This document shows positions 47,661 to 57,019 of a stretch of DNA of 64,000 nucleotides, piece after piece. How positions within the stretch are numbered: the stretch's first letter is position 1; every line of letters starts with the position of its first letter. This stretch comes from Bacillota bacterium (GTDB lineage: Bacteria > Bacillota > Clostridia > Christensenellales > SZUA-584), in contig JAEYKW010000009.1 of assembly GCA_023408075.1 (NCBI GenBank), forward strand, positions 1 to 64,000. The letters run 5' to 3'. The notes under the pieces were generated by a model, which saw only the letters and a list, made by a program, of their open reading frames with translations, did not search any database and had not been told where the DNA came from. Position numbers and translations under genes: made by a program.

Positions 47661-48983
47661 ATGAAAAGTTATAAACTGATTGTGATGCTATTGTCAATGA
47701 TTATGCTGGCAGCCGCTTTCGTGGGCTGCGCACCTGCAACAGAAAGCACATCCGCACAGCCGAGCGAATCGCAGTCCGCCGAGCAGCCTGATGAAACGAG
47801 CAGTGCACCGGCAGAGCCGGTGGAGATTCACATTTATCAGGCGAAGTACGAAATTGACGAAGCTCTCAAGGCGGCATGCGCCGAGTACACAGCGCTGAAC
47901 CCGAATGTGACGTTTGTGGTGGAATCCAGCTCATCCGGAGATTTTCAGACCGAGCTCAAAGCGATGTTTTCCGGCGGCACGGCGCCCGACATCTTTTCCA
48001 CAACAGGCAACGTGGATATGGCGCTGATGACGGAATACATGGTTGACCTCAGCAGCGAACCGTGGGTGCAGTATATGAGTGCTCCGGCATTGGAATCCGG
48101 CTCGTATGACGGCAAGGTTTACGGTTTCCCGCTCGCAGTGGAAGGCCACGGCTACCTGTATCACAAGGATATGTTTGAACAGGCCGGCATTACCGAGCTG
48201 CCCAAAACATATTCCGAGCTCGAAGCGGCTTGCGAAAAGCTGGTAGCGGCCGGATTCACACCGTTCTCGGGCAACTACTCCGAGTGGTACCAGTGCGCGA
48301 TGTTCGAATTCAACTCGCCGATCGCGCGCCAGGCGGATCCGCTTGGCTTTATTGACGCGATGAACGCGGGCACCGAGACCATCGTCGGCAATCAGAATTT
48401 TGTCGATTTGGCCAATCTGCTGGCGCTCGAAGTGAAATATTCAAAGAGTCCGCTCAACACGGATTTCAATACGCAGGTTGCAGACTTTGCGAACGGTGAA
48501 ACGGCCATGATGATCGGCGGTTCGTGGAGCCAGCCCGCGATGGATGAAGTGAACCCCGATATGGACCTTGGTATGTTCCCGATTCCCATGGGTGAAGACG
48601 CGGCAGCGAATGATAAATTCTATGCGAGCAGCGCGCCGTTCTGGAGCATCAACAATGCATCCGCCAGCGTCGATGCCTGCAAAGCTTTCCTTAACTGGCT
48701 CGCCTCAACGCCCGAAGGACAGAAGAACCTGACATCCGGATTCAAGCTTATCCCCGCCTTTACAAACATTGCTGCGGACGAATCGGCGATAGGGCCCACA
48801 GGCGCAATTTTGAAGCAGTATATCGATGCGGGCAAAACGTACGGCATATACAGCTCTTACTATCCCAACGGCTTCGGCGGCGCTCAGGTGTTTGGCGAAA
48901 CGATCACGAAGTACGCCGCAGGCAAGCTCACGGCAGACGGACTGCTGGAGGAGCTTCAGAGCGATTGGGAATCACAGAACTAA
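47661..48983 (+). CDS. Sugar-binding lipoprotein of an ABC transporter
   Basis: A 440-residue family 1 solute-binding protein. The signal peptide ends at a lipobox-like AFVGC, with lipidated Cys at residue 23, then a Ser/Glu/Pro linker. Landmarks of the family are SGDFQTELKAMFSGGTAPDIF (residues about 94-114) and VYGFPLAVEGHGYLYHKDMF; the C-terminal part has FLNWLASTPEGQKNL. It captures the sugar outside the cell and delivers it to the two permeases encoded just upstream. The ATG follows GGGAGG. A strong hairpin at 49036 follows the gene. Confidence 0.95.
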   Translation: MKSYKLIVMLLSMIMLAAAFVGCAPATESTSAQPSESQSAEQPDETSSAPAEPVEIHIYQAKYEIDEALKAACAEYTALNPNVTFVVESSSSGDFQTELKAMFSGGTAPDIFSTTGNVDMALMTEYMVDLSSEPWVQYMSAPALESGSYDGKVYGFPLAVEGHGYLYHKDMFEQAGITELPKTYSELEAACEKLVAAGFTPFSGNYSEWYQCAMFEFNSPIARQADPLGFIDAMNAGTETIVGNQNFVDLANLLALEVKYSKSPLNTDFNTQVADFANGETAMMIGGSWSQPAMDEVNPDMDLGMFPIPMGEDAAANDKFYASSAPFWSINNASASVDACKAFLNWLASTPEGQKNLTSGFKLIPAFTNIAADESAIGPTGAILKQYIDAGKTYGIYSSYYPNGFGGAQVFGETITKYAAGKLTADGLLEELQSDWESQN

Positions 48984-49035
48984 CCAAAATAGAATATCTG
49001 CGCTCAGAGCAAGACGATTGAAGACATACTGAATG

Positions 49036-49069
49036 AAGAAGGCAACATATCAGGTGTTGCCTTCTTTTT
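49036..49069 (+). terminator. Strong hairpin between binding protein and GH3 genes
   Basis: Perfect 12-base inverted repeat AAGAAGGCAACA / TGTTGCCTTCTT with a 7-base loop, then TTT. It lies 17 bases before the glycosidase start, so it may partly stop transcription or protect the upstream message end and thus lower GH3 expression relative to the binding protein. Confidence 0.8.
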
Positions 49070-49085
49070 CTGAAAGGATATGTGT

Positions 49086-51404
49086 ATGGACGTAAAAAGC
49101 ATAATAAATAAAATGACCCTTTGTGAAAAAGTGGAGCTGTGTGTGGACGCATCCATGCTTCGTACTGCGGCGATGCCCCGTTTGGGTATTCCGGAATTGA
49201 TTATGACAGACGGAACAAACGGTGTGCGCCTGCAGGATATCACACCGCCGGACCCAAAAACGACTGATTTTCTCAAATCGATACAGTCGTCGTTTGATTC
49301 GGATGAAGCGTTGGATGTGACTTTTCCTGCAACATGTTTCCCGACGGGATCATCACTTGCATGTTCTTTCGATGTTGAACTGACGCAAACAATTGCCTCG
49401 GCAGTTGCCGAAGAATGCAAGCGCCTGGGTGTGGGGCTGCTTTATGGCCCCGGTTTGAATACGCGCCGCAATCCGCTCGATGGCAGAGGCTTTGAATACT
49501 ATTCCGAGGACCCGTGCCTCGCGGGAGAGCTGGCTGCCGCCTATGTGGACGGCCTTCAGAAAAATGAAGTTGCCGGGTGTGTCAAGCATTTCGCGTGCAA
49601 CAATTCCAACTACATGCGAACGATTTACGACAACATCGTAGAAGAACGTGCACTCAGAGAGATATATCTCGCGGCATTTGAAAGAGTGATTAAGAAAGCA
49701 AAGCCCGCAATGGTGATGGGCGCTTATAATTTGATAAACGGCGTGCAGTCGTGCGAAAACCACTGGCTGTTGACGGAGCTGCTCAGAGAAGAGTGGGGCT
49801 ACGACGGCGTGGTGATTTCGGATTGCGGCGCCGTCAAGAATCATGTGAATGCGTTTTTGGCGGGCATCGACTTTGAAATTCCTCACAGCAAGATCACAAT
49901 CGACAATTTGATTCGGGCGGTGGAAGACGGCAGGATAACCGAGCTTGAGCTTAACAGCCACTGCGTGCGCGTGCTGGAGCTAGTGCTGACTTATACGCGA
50001 GAGGGCAAGCAAGGCCCTGAGGTCGATTTTCATAAGCATCATGAACTCGCGCGCGAGGCGGCGCTTCAGTGTGCGGTGCTGCTTAAAAATGACGGGTCGC
50101 TGCTGCCGCTGGACAAGGAAGCGGTCAAGCATATTGCCGTCGTGGGCAGTTGGGCGGAGCATCCTGTGTATCAGGGAACCGGCTGCGCGATTGTCAGAGC
50201 CCAGCGGGAAGACGTGCCGCTGCAGGAAATCAGGCAAATGTGCGGCGATGATATTCTGCTGTCATACGAGCCCGGTTATACGGATGCAAATGTCGTCAAC
50301 GAACAGCAGCTGGCGCGTGCCGTGACGGCTGCCCAAAAAGCCGACGCCGTCATCGTTTTTGCGGGCTCGAATTTGCCCAAGGAAACCGACGATTACAACC
50401 GCAAGGACATTAAAATCGAAAAAGCGCATGAAGAGCTGATCCACGCGGTCAGCCATGTGAATCGAAACGTGATCGTGGTTTTGATGAACGGCGAATCCGT
50501 CGAAATGCCGTGGATCGGCAGCGTGAAGGCGGTGCTGGATATGTGGTATTGCGGCGAAGGCTGCGGTTACGCGGTTGCCCGGCTGCTTTTCGGCGCGCAC
50601 AACCCTTGCGGAAAGCTTGCCGTGACAATGCCGGTCAAGCTCAGCGATATGCCGGGCTACCTGCACTTCCCGGGTGAAAACCACAAGCATTATTACGAAG
50701 AGGGTATTTTCGTCGGTTACCGCTATTATGACAAAAAGGAGCTGAGGCCCTTATTCCCGTTTGGGCACGGCTTATCGTATACGCAGTTTGATTATTCGGA
50801 TGCAAAGCTGAGCACACAGCGCATCACATTGCCCGAGACGGTGACCGTATCGTTTTCCGTCACGAATTCGGGAAAAAGAGCGGGGTGTGAAATCGCGCAG
50901 CTATACGTGGCAGACGGCCATTCTCGGCTCAACCGCCCGCTCAAAGAGCTCAAGCATTTCAAGAAGGTTTATATTGAACCGGGTGAAACGAAAATTATTT
51001 CGTTTGAGCTCAGCGAACGGGATTTTGCGTATTATGATCCGGCATTTCATCAGTGGACCGTGGATACGGGGGAGTTCAGTGTTTTGATCGGCGCCTCGTC
51101 GCAGGATTTGCGGCTCGAAGAAAAGATACATGTGACCCATACGCGGCAAAACCATCAGACATTCCGGAGGGATTCGCATTATCTGGAAATATTCAATGAT
51201 CCGCACGCGAAGAAGGTGCTGTTCGACAGCCTTGTGGCGTGGGGTCTTGTGAAGCCCGAAGATTTAACAACCGAGCTCGAAAACGAGTTTCTCGTGAGCT
51301 TTTGGGGGTTGGCCCAGCATTTTGAGCTGGTGGCATCGTACAAGGTATCCGAAGCCATGATTGACGAGATGGTCAGAAAGATGAACGACCGCCCGGAGAA
51401 ATAA
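49086..51404 (+). CDS. Glycoside hydrolase family 3 enzyme (beta-glucosidase type)
   Basis: A 772-residue retaining glycosidase. The GH3 N-terminal barrel contains LLYGPGLNTRRNPLDGRGFEYY (visible in pieces), VKHFACNNSN, and nucleophile Asp in YDGVVISDCGAVKNH (near residue 246; the usual Trp after Asp is Cys here). The alpha/beta sandwich domain has NGESVEMPW and GGEGCGYA-like WYCGEGCGYAVARLLFG. A fibronectin III-like domain ends the protein (FSVTNSGKRAGCEIAQLYV). No signal peptide, so it hydrolyses imported oligosaccharides in the cytoplasm. ATG 49086 is better spaced from AAAGG than the ATG at 49080. Confidence 0.93.
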   Translation: MDVKSIINKMTLCEKVELCVDASMLRTAAMPRLGIPELIMTDGTNGVRLQDITPPDPKTTDFLKSIQSSFDSDEALDVTFPATCFPTGSSLACSFDVELTQTIASAVAEECKRLGVGLLYGPGLNTRRNPLDGRGFEYYSEDPCLAGELAAAYVDGLQKNEVAGCVKHFACNNSNYMRTIYDNIVEERALREIYLAAFERVIKKAKPAMVMGAYNLINGVQSCENHWLLTELLREEWGYDGVVISDCGAVKNHVNAFLAGIDFEIPHSKITIDNLIRAVEDGRITELELNSHCVRVLELVLTYTREGKQGPEVDFHKHHELAREAALQCAVLLKNDGSLLPLDKEAVKHIAVVGSWAEHPVYQGTGCAIVRAQREDVPLQEIRQMCGDDILLSYEPGYTDANVVNEQQLARAVTAAQKADAVIVFAGSNLPKETDDYNRKDIKIEKAHEELIHAVSHVNRNVIVVLMNGESVEMPWIGSVKAVLDMWYCGEGCGYAVARLLFGAHNPCGKLAVTMPVKLSDMPGYLHFPGENHKHYYEEGIFVGYRYYDKKELRPLFPFGHGLSYTQFDYSDAKLSTQRITLPETVTVSFSVTNSGKRAGCEIAQLYVADGHSRLNRPLKELKHFKKVYIEPGETKIISFELSERDFAYYDPAFHQWTVDTGEFSVLIGASSQDLRLEEKIHVTHTRQNHQTFRRDSHYLEIFNDPHAKKVLFDSLVAWGLVKPEDLTTELENEFLVSFWGLAQHFELVASYKVSEAMIDEMVRKMNDRPEK

Positions 51405-51429
51405 ACGCAAGGAGAGGCAGTGCTTTCTC

Positions 51430-52560
51430 ATGGACAGAGTCAGAGTCGGGATCGTCGGCTGTGGAATGATCAGCGATATCTATTTCACGAATATCGGGCA
51501 GAAGTTCCCGCATGTTATTGAAGCGTGCGCTTGTGCCGATACGAATTTTGAGCGCGCCAGCGCAAAAGCCTTGGCGTACGGCGTGCGGGCGATGCCGGTG
51601 GATGAGCTGCTCGGTAATAAAAATATCGATTTGATTGTCAATCTGACGGTGCCGGCGGCACATGCCGAAATCTCAAAAAGGGCGCTGCTCAGCGGGAAAC
51701 ACGTTTACAGCGAGAAGCCTTTGGCTGCAGACATGGAGGACGCGAAGGAGCTATTGCGGATTGCACAGCAAAAAGGGCTCGTTGTCGGCTGCGCGCCCGA
51801 CACTTTTTTGGGAGGCGGTATGCAAACGGTGATTAAGATGCTGGGCAACGGCATGATCGGCAGGCCGATCTTCTGCAATGCGATGATGCTGTCCGGCGGG
51901 CCCGAAGCTTTTCATCCGCACCCGGAATTTTTGTACAGGAAGGGCGCAGGCCCGCTCTATGACATGGGGCCGTATTATGTGACGGCCATGGCCGCGATGT
52001 TCGGCGCTGTGGAGCGCGTCGCAGGCTTTACGAAGCATACGTATGAGAAACGGACGATATCGGGGGAGGAACGGGGCGGAGCGCAGTTTCCGTGTGAGGT
52101 GGATACGCATATTAGCGGTGTGCTCGAGTTTAAAAATGGCGTCCATGCAAACATGACGCTGAGCTGGGATATGAATTATCCTTATTATGAATCAAAGCTG
52201 CCGTTCATTGAGATTTTCGGAGAACAAGGGGAAATCATTGCGCCCGACCCGAATATGTTCGGGGGGCTGTCCTCAAACCCTTTTGCAGAAACGGGAAACA
52301 CAGTGCGGATACGCCGGGGGGCGGGCGAATTTACCGAGCACCCGCTCGAATTCGGCTATACTGACAATGCGCGCGGCATCGGTTTGGCAGACATGGCCCG
52401 CGCCATAAGAACAGGCAAACGGCCGCGTGCTTCCGGGGAGCTTGCTTTGCATGTTCTTGAGGTTCTGGCGGGAATTGAAGAAGCGGGCGCAGCAGGCCGG
52501 TATGTAGAAATTGAAAGTGACTGTACCCGGCCGGAACCTTTTGGCGGCTTAGAGTTTTGA
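51430..52560 (+). CDS. Gfo/Idh/MocA-family oxidoreductase
   Basis: A 376-residue NAD(P)-dependent dehydrogenase. The Rossmann loop is VGIVGCGMISDIYF (residues 6-19). The conserved SEKPLAADMEDAKELL (residues about 97-112, with the EKP Lys) marks the family, and AGPLYDMGPYYVTAM (about residues 173-187) holds the catalytic-site Asp. These enzymes oxidise or reduce sugars and sugar derivatives. It is the last gene of the carbohydrate operon and follows the GH3 gene by 25 bases, so it likely processes the released sugar. The ATG follows AAGGAGAGG with a rather long spacing. Confidence 0.93.
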   Translation: MDRVRVGIVGCGMISDIYFTNIGQKFPHVIEACACADTNFERASAKALAYGVRAMPVDELLGNKNIDLIVNLTVPAAHAEISKRALLSGKHVYSEKPLAADMEDAKELLRIAQQKGLVVGCAPDTFLGGGMQTVIKMLGNGMIGRPIFCNAMMLSGGPEAFHPHPEFLYRKGAGPLYDMGPYYVTAMAAMFGAVERVAGFTKHTYEKRTISGEERGGAQFPCEVDTHISGVLEFKNGVHANMTLSWDMNYPYYESKLPFIEIFGEQGEIIAPDPNMFGGLSSNPFAETGNTVRIRRGAGEFTEHPLEFGYTDNARGIGLADMARAIRTGKRPRASGELALHVLEVLAGIEEAGAAGRYVEIESDCTRPEPFGGLEF

Positions 52561-52943
52561 CAAAGAAGCGGCTCTGGCTATGAAAAAATGCTCTAAATTG
52601 AAAGTTTTGCAATCAGAAAAATTAAGATATGCTCATAAGCTTCTCTTTCGGGGAGAAGGGTCTTAGCACCGGATGAAGTGTCGAAAAGATGCTGTCGATA
52701 TGAACACCTCAAAAGTCGCCTGTTGGCGGCTTTCCCCTTTGAAGCCGTAATAACGCCTAAGCAGCTAATGCTGCAAATAAAATCCCCCCATAAGGGGCAG
52801 CCAGTATGCATCAGTCATATAAAAATTCAGTGCATTATTTTGAATGACAAAGACGGATATGTTGTCGCAGCACCCAAACTATGGTAAAGTATGTATGAAT
52901 AAAGAAATATATATGCTTTATGGAAGGGAATGGGGAGCCCGTT
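52561..52943. other. Intergenic region before the ABC/M1 operon
   Basis: About 380 bases. A hairpin CTTCTC / GAGAAG near 52640 resembles hairpins near 19450 and 20930. A GCCTGTTGGCGGC stretch lies near 52722. The promoter at 52862-52890 is the only clear signal. No gene seen. Confidence 0.55.
52862..52890 (+). promoter_or_regulatory. Sigma-A promoter for the ABC/M1 operon
   Basis: TTGTCG (52862-52867) and TAAAGT (52885-52890), spacer 17 bases, about 53 bases before the start. Confidence 0.6.
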
Positions 52944-53825
52944 ATGAAGATTAACGTCAATAAAATCAGCAAAGTCTATTCAAATGGAAAAGTCGCATTA
53001 TCAGATATAGATATCAGTCTCGAAACTCCCGCGTTTATTGGTTTGCTCGGCCCTAACGGAGCGGGGAAGAGCACGCTCATGAAGCTGTTGACATTAAACC
53101 TGCTGCCGTCCTGCGGAGAAATTACGCTCGATGATGAACCGGCCTTGAAGCGTGAAAAGTGGATAAAAAGCAGGCTCGGGTATTTGCCTCAGGAGTATGG
53201 CTTGTTTGAAGAATTGACGGTGCATCAATTTCTCGATTATATGGCCGCAATGAAAGGGATCGATAAGAATGATACTGAAACATGCATTGAAAATGTCATA
53301 AACTTTTGCAATTTGCAGGAGAAGAAAAAGAGCAGAATCGGCACGCTTTCGGGAGGCTTTAAGCAAAGGGTTGCTATAGCGCAGTCTTTGTTAGGGTCAC
53401 CTGAAATTTTAATATTGGACGAGCCCACAGTGGGGCTTGATCCCGAAGAAAGGCTCAATTTCCGCAACAAGTTTTCAGAGACGGCGAAAGATAAGGTTGT
53501 GATACTGTCCACGCATATCATTGAAGACATCCAATCCGTCTGCAACAGGCTTATCGTGCTGCACGGCGGAAAGATACTTTATGACGGACTGCCGGATGGC
53601 CTTCTGGAGATGGCGGAAGGGCATGTGGGGACTTACGAATATATAACGGGCATGGAAGAGATCAATGAAGCCGGGCAATATAAGATCACATCGAAGGTTG
53701 TCATGCAGAGCAAAACAACCTACCGGATCGTGGCGGATGAGCTGCCTTCATTTGTAACGCCGGTAAAGCCGAACCTTGAGGATGCCTATATCTACGTTTG
53801 TGCGCAAGAGGAGACTGCGCTATGA
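52944..53825 (+). CDS. ABC transporter ATP-binding protein
   Basis: A 293-residue nucleotide-binding subunit of an ABC-2 exporter. Walker A is LLGPNGAGKST (about residues 33-43), Q-loop in GYLPQEYGLF, signature in IGTLSGGFKQRVAIAQ, Walker B with Glu in ILILDEPTVGLDPEE, and switch His in ILSTHIIEDI. ATG 52944 was chosen because it follows GGGGAG; an in-frame ATG at 52920 has no ribosome site. The end overlaps the permease/peptidase gene (ATGA), so it energises the two membrane proteins that follow. Confidence 0.95.
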   Translation: MKINVNKISKVYSNGKVALSDIDISLETPAFIGLLGPNGAGKSTLMKLLTLNLLPSCGEITLDDEPALKREKWIKSRLGYLPQEYGLFEELTVHQFLDYMAAMKGIDKNDTETCIENVINFCNLQEKKKSRIGTLSGGFKQRVAIAQSLLGSPEILILDEPTVGLDPEERLNFRNKFSETAKDKVVILSTHIIEDIQSVCNRLIVLHGGKILYDGLPDGLLEMAEGHVGTYEYITGMEEINEAGQYKITSKVVMQSKTTYRIVADELPSFVTPVKPNLEDAYIYVCAQEETAL

Positions 53826-56059
53826 AGGAATTGCGTTTGACGGTATATGAGATCAAGCGTTTGTTCCGCGCAAAAAAGACATGGCTTTTTGTCGCACTGT
53901 TTGCGTTCATACCTTTGTTTTTATGCACGGATATGTTTGGCCTTGGCAACAATTACTCGGGTACCATGTCCGGCGTGCTTATGCTGAAGCCCGCGAAAGA
54001 TGCTGCCTTTGCGGGGGCTTTCATCGCGCTGATTTTCACGCTGCTGGAGATGCAGCGGATGACAAAGAACCGGATAAGTGCCATTGTTGACACGGTTACG
54101 GATTCTGTCAGAAGTCAAATCAGGCAGACTGCTGCCATTTTAGCCGTTGTGACCGTCACCCTTATGGGTACGCTCTGTGTGCTGCTTCCTTATACTGCGG
54201 TGGTGATGTCCGATGTCTTTAAAATGGCGCCTTTCCTGGCCAGCTGGGGGCTCATATACTTTGGTGCTATTTTGACTGTTGTTTTTTTGGCCTCCGGTCT
54301 ATTTATGATAACGAAGAATGCCAATATCAGCTTTGTTGTTGTGGGTGTTTTGATACTGGCCAATTCTTTCATACCTATCGGCAGCAATTATCTGTTTTTC
54401 TGGATACAAACCCGTGCCAACTCATTTTCTGATGCGACACAAAGCGTTTTGCAAATCGAAGTGATTCTTTATACAAGGCTGGTCTGGCTGCTTTTATCGA
54501 TCGGCGTATATATAACCGGGCTGGCAAGCATAAGAAGATACGGAAACAATATTTTGCGGTCTATACTGCTAAGCGGCAGGAAAATACTGCTGCCGGCACT
54601 TGCCGTATTGTTTACAGTCTGTGCGATTTATCTGTACTGCAATGAACCGTTTTTTGATAACGGCCCCATTATAAAAACCGAAAGATCAGTTGACCCGCAT
54701 ACCGGAATCGTGATTTATACCTACGACGACAGTTCATTCATCGTTGATGAAAGCTTCAACAAGACTCTTCAATTCATATCCGGAAAGGCCGATGTGACAG
54801 TGGACACCGCCCATCATGTGCTGAGAGGTGAAGTGACTTACACAGTGCGAAACGATTCCGGGAAGGAACAAGACGTGTCAATGTGCATTACACCCGGCAT
54901 TGACTTTATAGAGGTTTACGAAAATGACGTTAAAATAACATTCAAAAAGAATGAACTCGATAACTTTATGAACTCTGTATATCATCTAAAAGTACCCAAA
55001 GATAACAGAACGGCGCTGCGCATTGTTTATGGCGGCACGCCAAAATGCAACCGAAACGACCAGATACGGCAATGGGGAATTACGGATCAGTACGTTTTTA
55101 TCCCGGAGGTCTATCCTGTTCCAAACGCCGGGCAGCGTGCCCCGATGGAGTGTACGCTGACGCTCCCTCAAGCGCTTACGCCCATTATGCAGGAAACCGT
55201 GCTGACTGAAATTGCGCCGCAGCAAAGCGGCTGTAAAACATACACTTATGAGAACGTGTGGCCGATGTGGCTGTTTGCCGGAGAATATAATATTGAAAAA
55301 CTCAATGCGGGCGGACAGGTGGTTAGTTTCATATACCTTAAAGGCAGAGAAAAAGCCATTAAAGACAGCAATGCGGCTGCGGTGGTGGCGGATGTCGTTG
55401 ATTATTTTACGGAAAAGTTTGGCCCGCTTGATTTTCATGGCATGCCGTTTACCATTGCAGAACTTGACAACTCGGTGGTTGATGGGGGATGGCAGCTCGG
55501 CAACATGTCGGTATACGGCGAATCGATGTATGCGGGTGCAGTCTACAAAGGAAATCCGAATGCCCCAAACACTGAGGGCGGAGCCGGAATCGGTGTGGCT
55601 GTACATGAAATCGCGCACCTTTGGTGGGGTTCCAGCCCGGACGGTGTTTATATCACCGAAGATAGAATATCGCCATGGAGTGCGGAAGGAATGGCGGTTT
55701 TCAGTACATACCTTTACATGAAGGACCGCTATGGCGAGGAATACGCGAAACAGGCCTTTACGGATGTATGGGAAACAAACACAAAAAGGATGCAAAACGC
55801 ATTTTATCTGACCCACCTGCAATACGTAAGAAAACTGTCTGATACAGACGCAGCCGATATTTATTCTGCTTTTGCATCAACGACGCGCTATGAGATGATG
55901 CCGTATTTGCTGCTCAAGGCCGAAAAGCTGGTCGGCGGCGAAGATGCTTTTGTCAGCGCGCTGGGTAATATCAGCCAAAAATACCGCCGGCAAGAATTGA
56001 CCTACAACCGCTTTTTAAAGGAGCTCGGGTTAACAAAGGAGGATATGACAATTGATTAA
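53822..56059 (+). CDS. ABC-type permease fused to an M1-family metallopeptidase domain
   Basis: A 745-residue protein. Residues 1-280 hold seven or so transmembrane segments of an ABC-2 type permease. The remaining 460 residues form an extracytoplasmic gluzincin-type domain. It starts with a beta-rich region like the M1 aminopeptidase N-domain (HHVLRGEVTYTVRNDSG) and has the zinc motif HEIAHLWW (near residue 597) with a third-ligand Glu in WSAEGMAVF. The gap from motif to Glu is 22 residues, slightly longer than the usual 18. It may process a peptide during export or degrade one outside. It overlaps both neighbouring genes, so it belongs to a three-gene exporter operon. Confidence 0.88.
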   Translation: MKELRLTVYEIKRLFRAKKTWLFVALFAFIPLFLCTDMFGLGNNYSGTMSGVLMLKPAKDAAFAGAFIALIFTLLEMQRMTKNRISAIVDTVTDSVRSQIRQTAAILAVVTVTLMGTLCVLLPYTAVVMSDVFKMAPFLASWGLIYFGAILTVVFLASGLFMITKNANISFVVVGVLILANSFIPIGSNYLFFWIQTRANSFSDATQSVLQIEVILYTRLVWLLLSIGVYITGLASIRRYGNNILRSILLSGRKILLPALAVLFTVCAIYLYCNEPFFDNGPIIKTERSVDPHTGIVIYTYDDSSFIVDESFNKTLQFISGKADVTVDTAHHVLRGEVTYTVRNDSGKEQDVSMCITPGIDFIEVYENDVKITFKKNELDNFMNSVYHLKVPKDNRTALRIVYGGTPKCNRNDQIRQWGITDQYVFIPEVYPVPNAGQRAPMECTLTLPQALTPIMQETVLTEIAPQQSGCKTYTYENVWPMWLFAGEYNIEKLNAGGQVVSFIYLKGREKAIKDSNAAAVVADVVDYFTEKFGPLDFHGMPFTIAELDNSVVDGGWQLGNMSVYGESMYAGAVYKGNPNAPNTEGGAGIGVAVHEIAHLWWGSSPDGVYITEDRISPWSAEGMAVFSTYLYMKDRYGEEYAKQAFTDVWETNTKRMQNAFYLTHLQYVRKLSDTDAADIYSAFASTTRYEMMPYLLLKAEKLVGGEDAFVSALGNISQKYRRQELTYNRFLKELGLTKEDMTID

Positions 56060-56837
56060 AACAAGAATATTCTCATATGAATTAAAAAGAGTCATCATAT
56101 CCAAAGCCTATTTGTTTTTTCTGATTGTTATTTGCGTCTACTCTTTCTACACGCTGAGCACGAGCGTGCTGCGTGGCTTTGCCAATACCGCGCCATTCTC
56201 CGAGTGGAGCTTTGTCAACTATCTGCTTATGATGACCCCTTTGCTTTCTGCCGTGTTGTTGTTTTATATGTCCAGGCTGTTTTCACCGTATGAAAAGAAT
56301 GCCATGAGGATCACATCATCCACGCCGTTTTACGGCCCAAACTATTTCTTTATAAAGATCGCCGTCGTTATGCTGGCGTTCATATTGGCTGCTTTATTGG
56401 CAGTTGCGGCTTGCTTACTATTTTACGCAACGGTTTTTTCGTATTACGATTATACAACGCATATGGTGTGTCTGGCACTTGTTCTGCTCCCGCAATTGCT
56501 GTTTCTGTCGGGTGTGGGGTTGTGGATAAGCAGGCTTCATCACAATCTGGTTTATGCGTTAATTGCTTTGCTCTTATTCATCAGCTTGGCCGGCGTTACA
56601 ATGCCGTATTACCTTGATATATTGGGAAGCTCTATTTTGCAGATACCGTACAACTCGGTTCCGGCGGACGGGTCGATTCCCTTTATCATTCCTGCCGATT
56701 ATCTATTATCAAGAGTCGCGCTGTGCGTGTGCGGCTTGCTGCTGATAGTTGCCGGATGCCGGAGATATAAAACGCTCAAAGCTGATTTCAGCGGCTGCAT
56801 TCCGCTGCGTTCGGCAAAGCTGGCCGTTAGAGAATAA
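56052..56837 (+). CDS. ABC-2 type permease-like membrane protein
   Basis: A 261-residue polytopic membrane protein with six hydrophobic segments (about residues 18-35, 55-75, 95-120, 130-150, 160-180 and 225-245). The start is TTG 56052 behind AAAGGAGG, overlapping the previous gene by 8 bases; no ATG fits the site. It lacks motifs beyond the membrane segments, but position and size fit a second exporter subunit for the ATPase at 52944. The substrate is unknown. The response regulator follows after a gap of about 180 bases. Confidence 0.8.
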   Translation: MIKTRIFSYELKRVIISKAYLFFLIVICVYSFYTLSTSVLRGFANTAPFSEWSFVNYLLMMTPLLSAVLLFYMSRLFSPYEKNAMRITSSTPFYGPNYFFIKIAVVMLAFILAALLAVAACLLFYATVFSYYDYTTHMVCLALVLLPQLLFLSGVGLWISRLHHNLVYALIALLLFISLAGVTMPYYLDILGSSILQIPYNSVPADGSIPFIIPADYLLSRVALCVCGLLLIVAGCRRYKTLKADFSGCIPLRSAKLAVRE

Positions 56838-57019
56838 TTCGGCAGCATGTATGCCGCTTCGCAGTTGATTTGTTTTACTCCTCACTAAGGAATACTTACG
56901 ACTGTATGAATTTTTTATCAGCTTGAGCGCAGCTTGCCGTGTGTATCCTTTTTTTGACGATTTGTGTCGGATATGATACCTTGTGAATGAGAGTATTTAC
57001 CTTGTATCGGGAGAATCAT

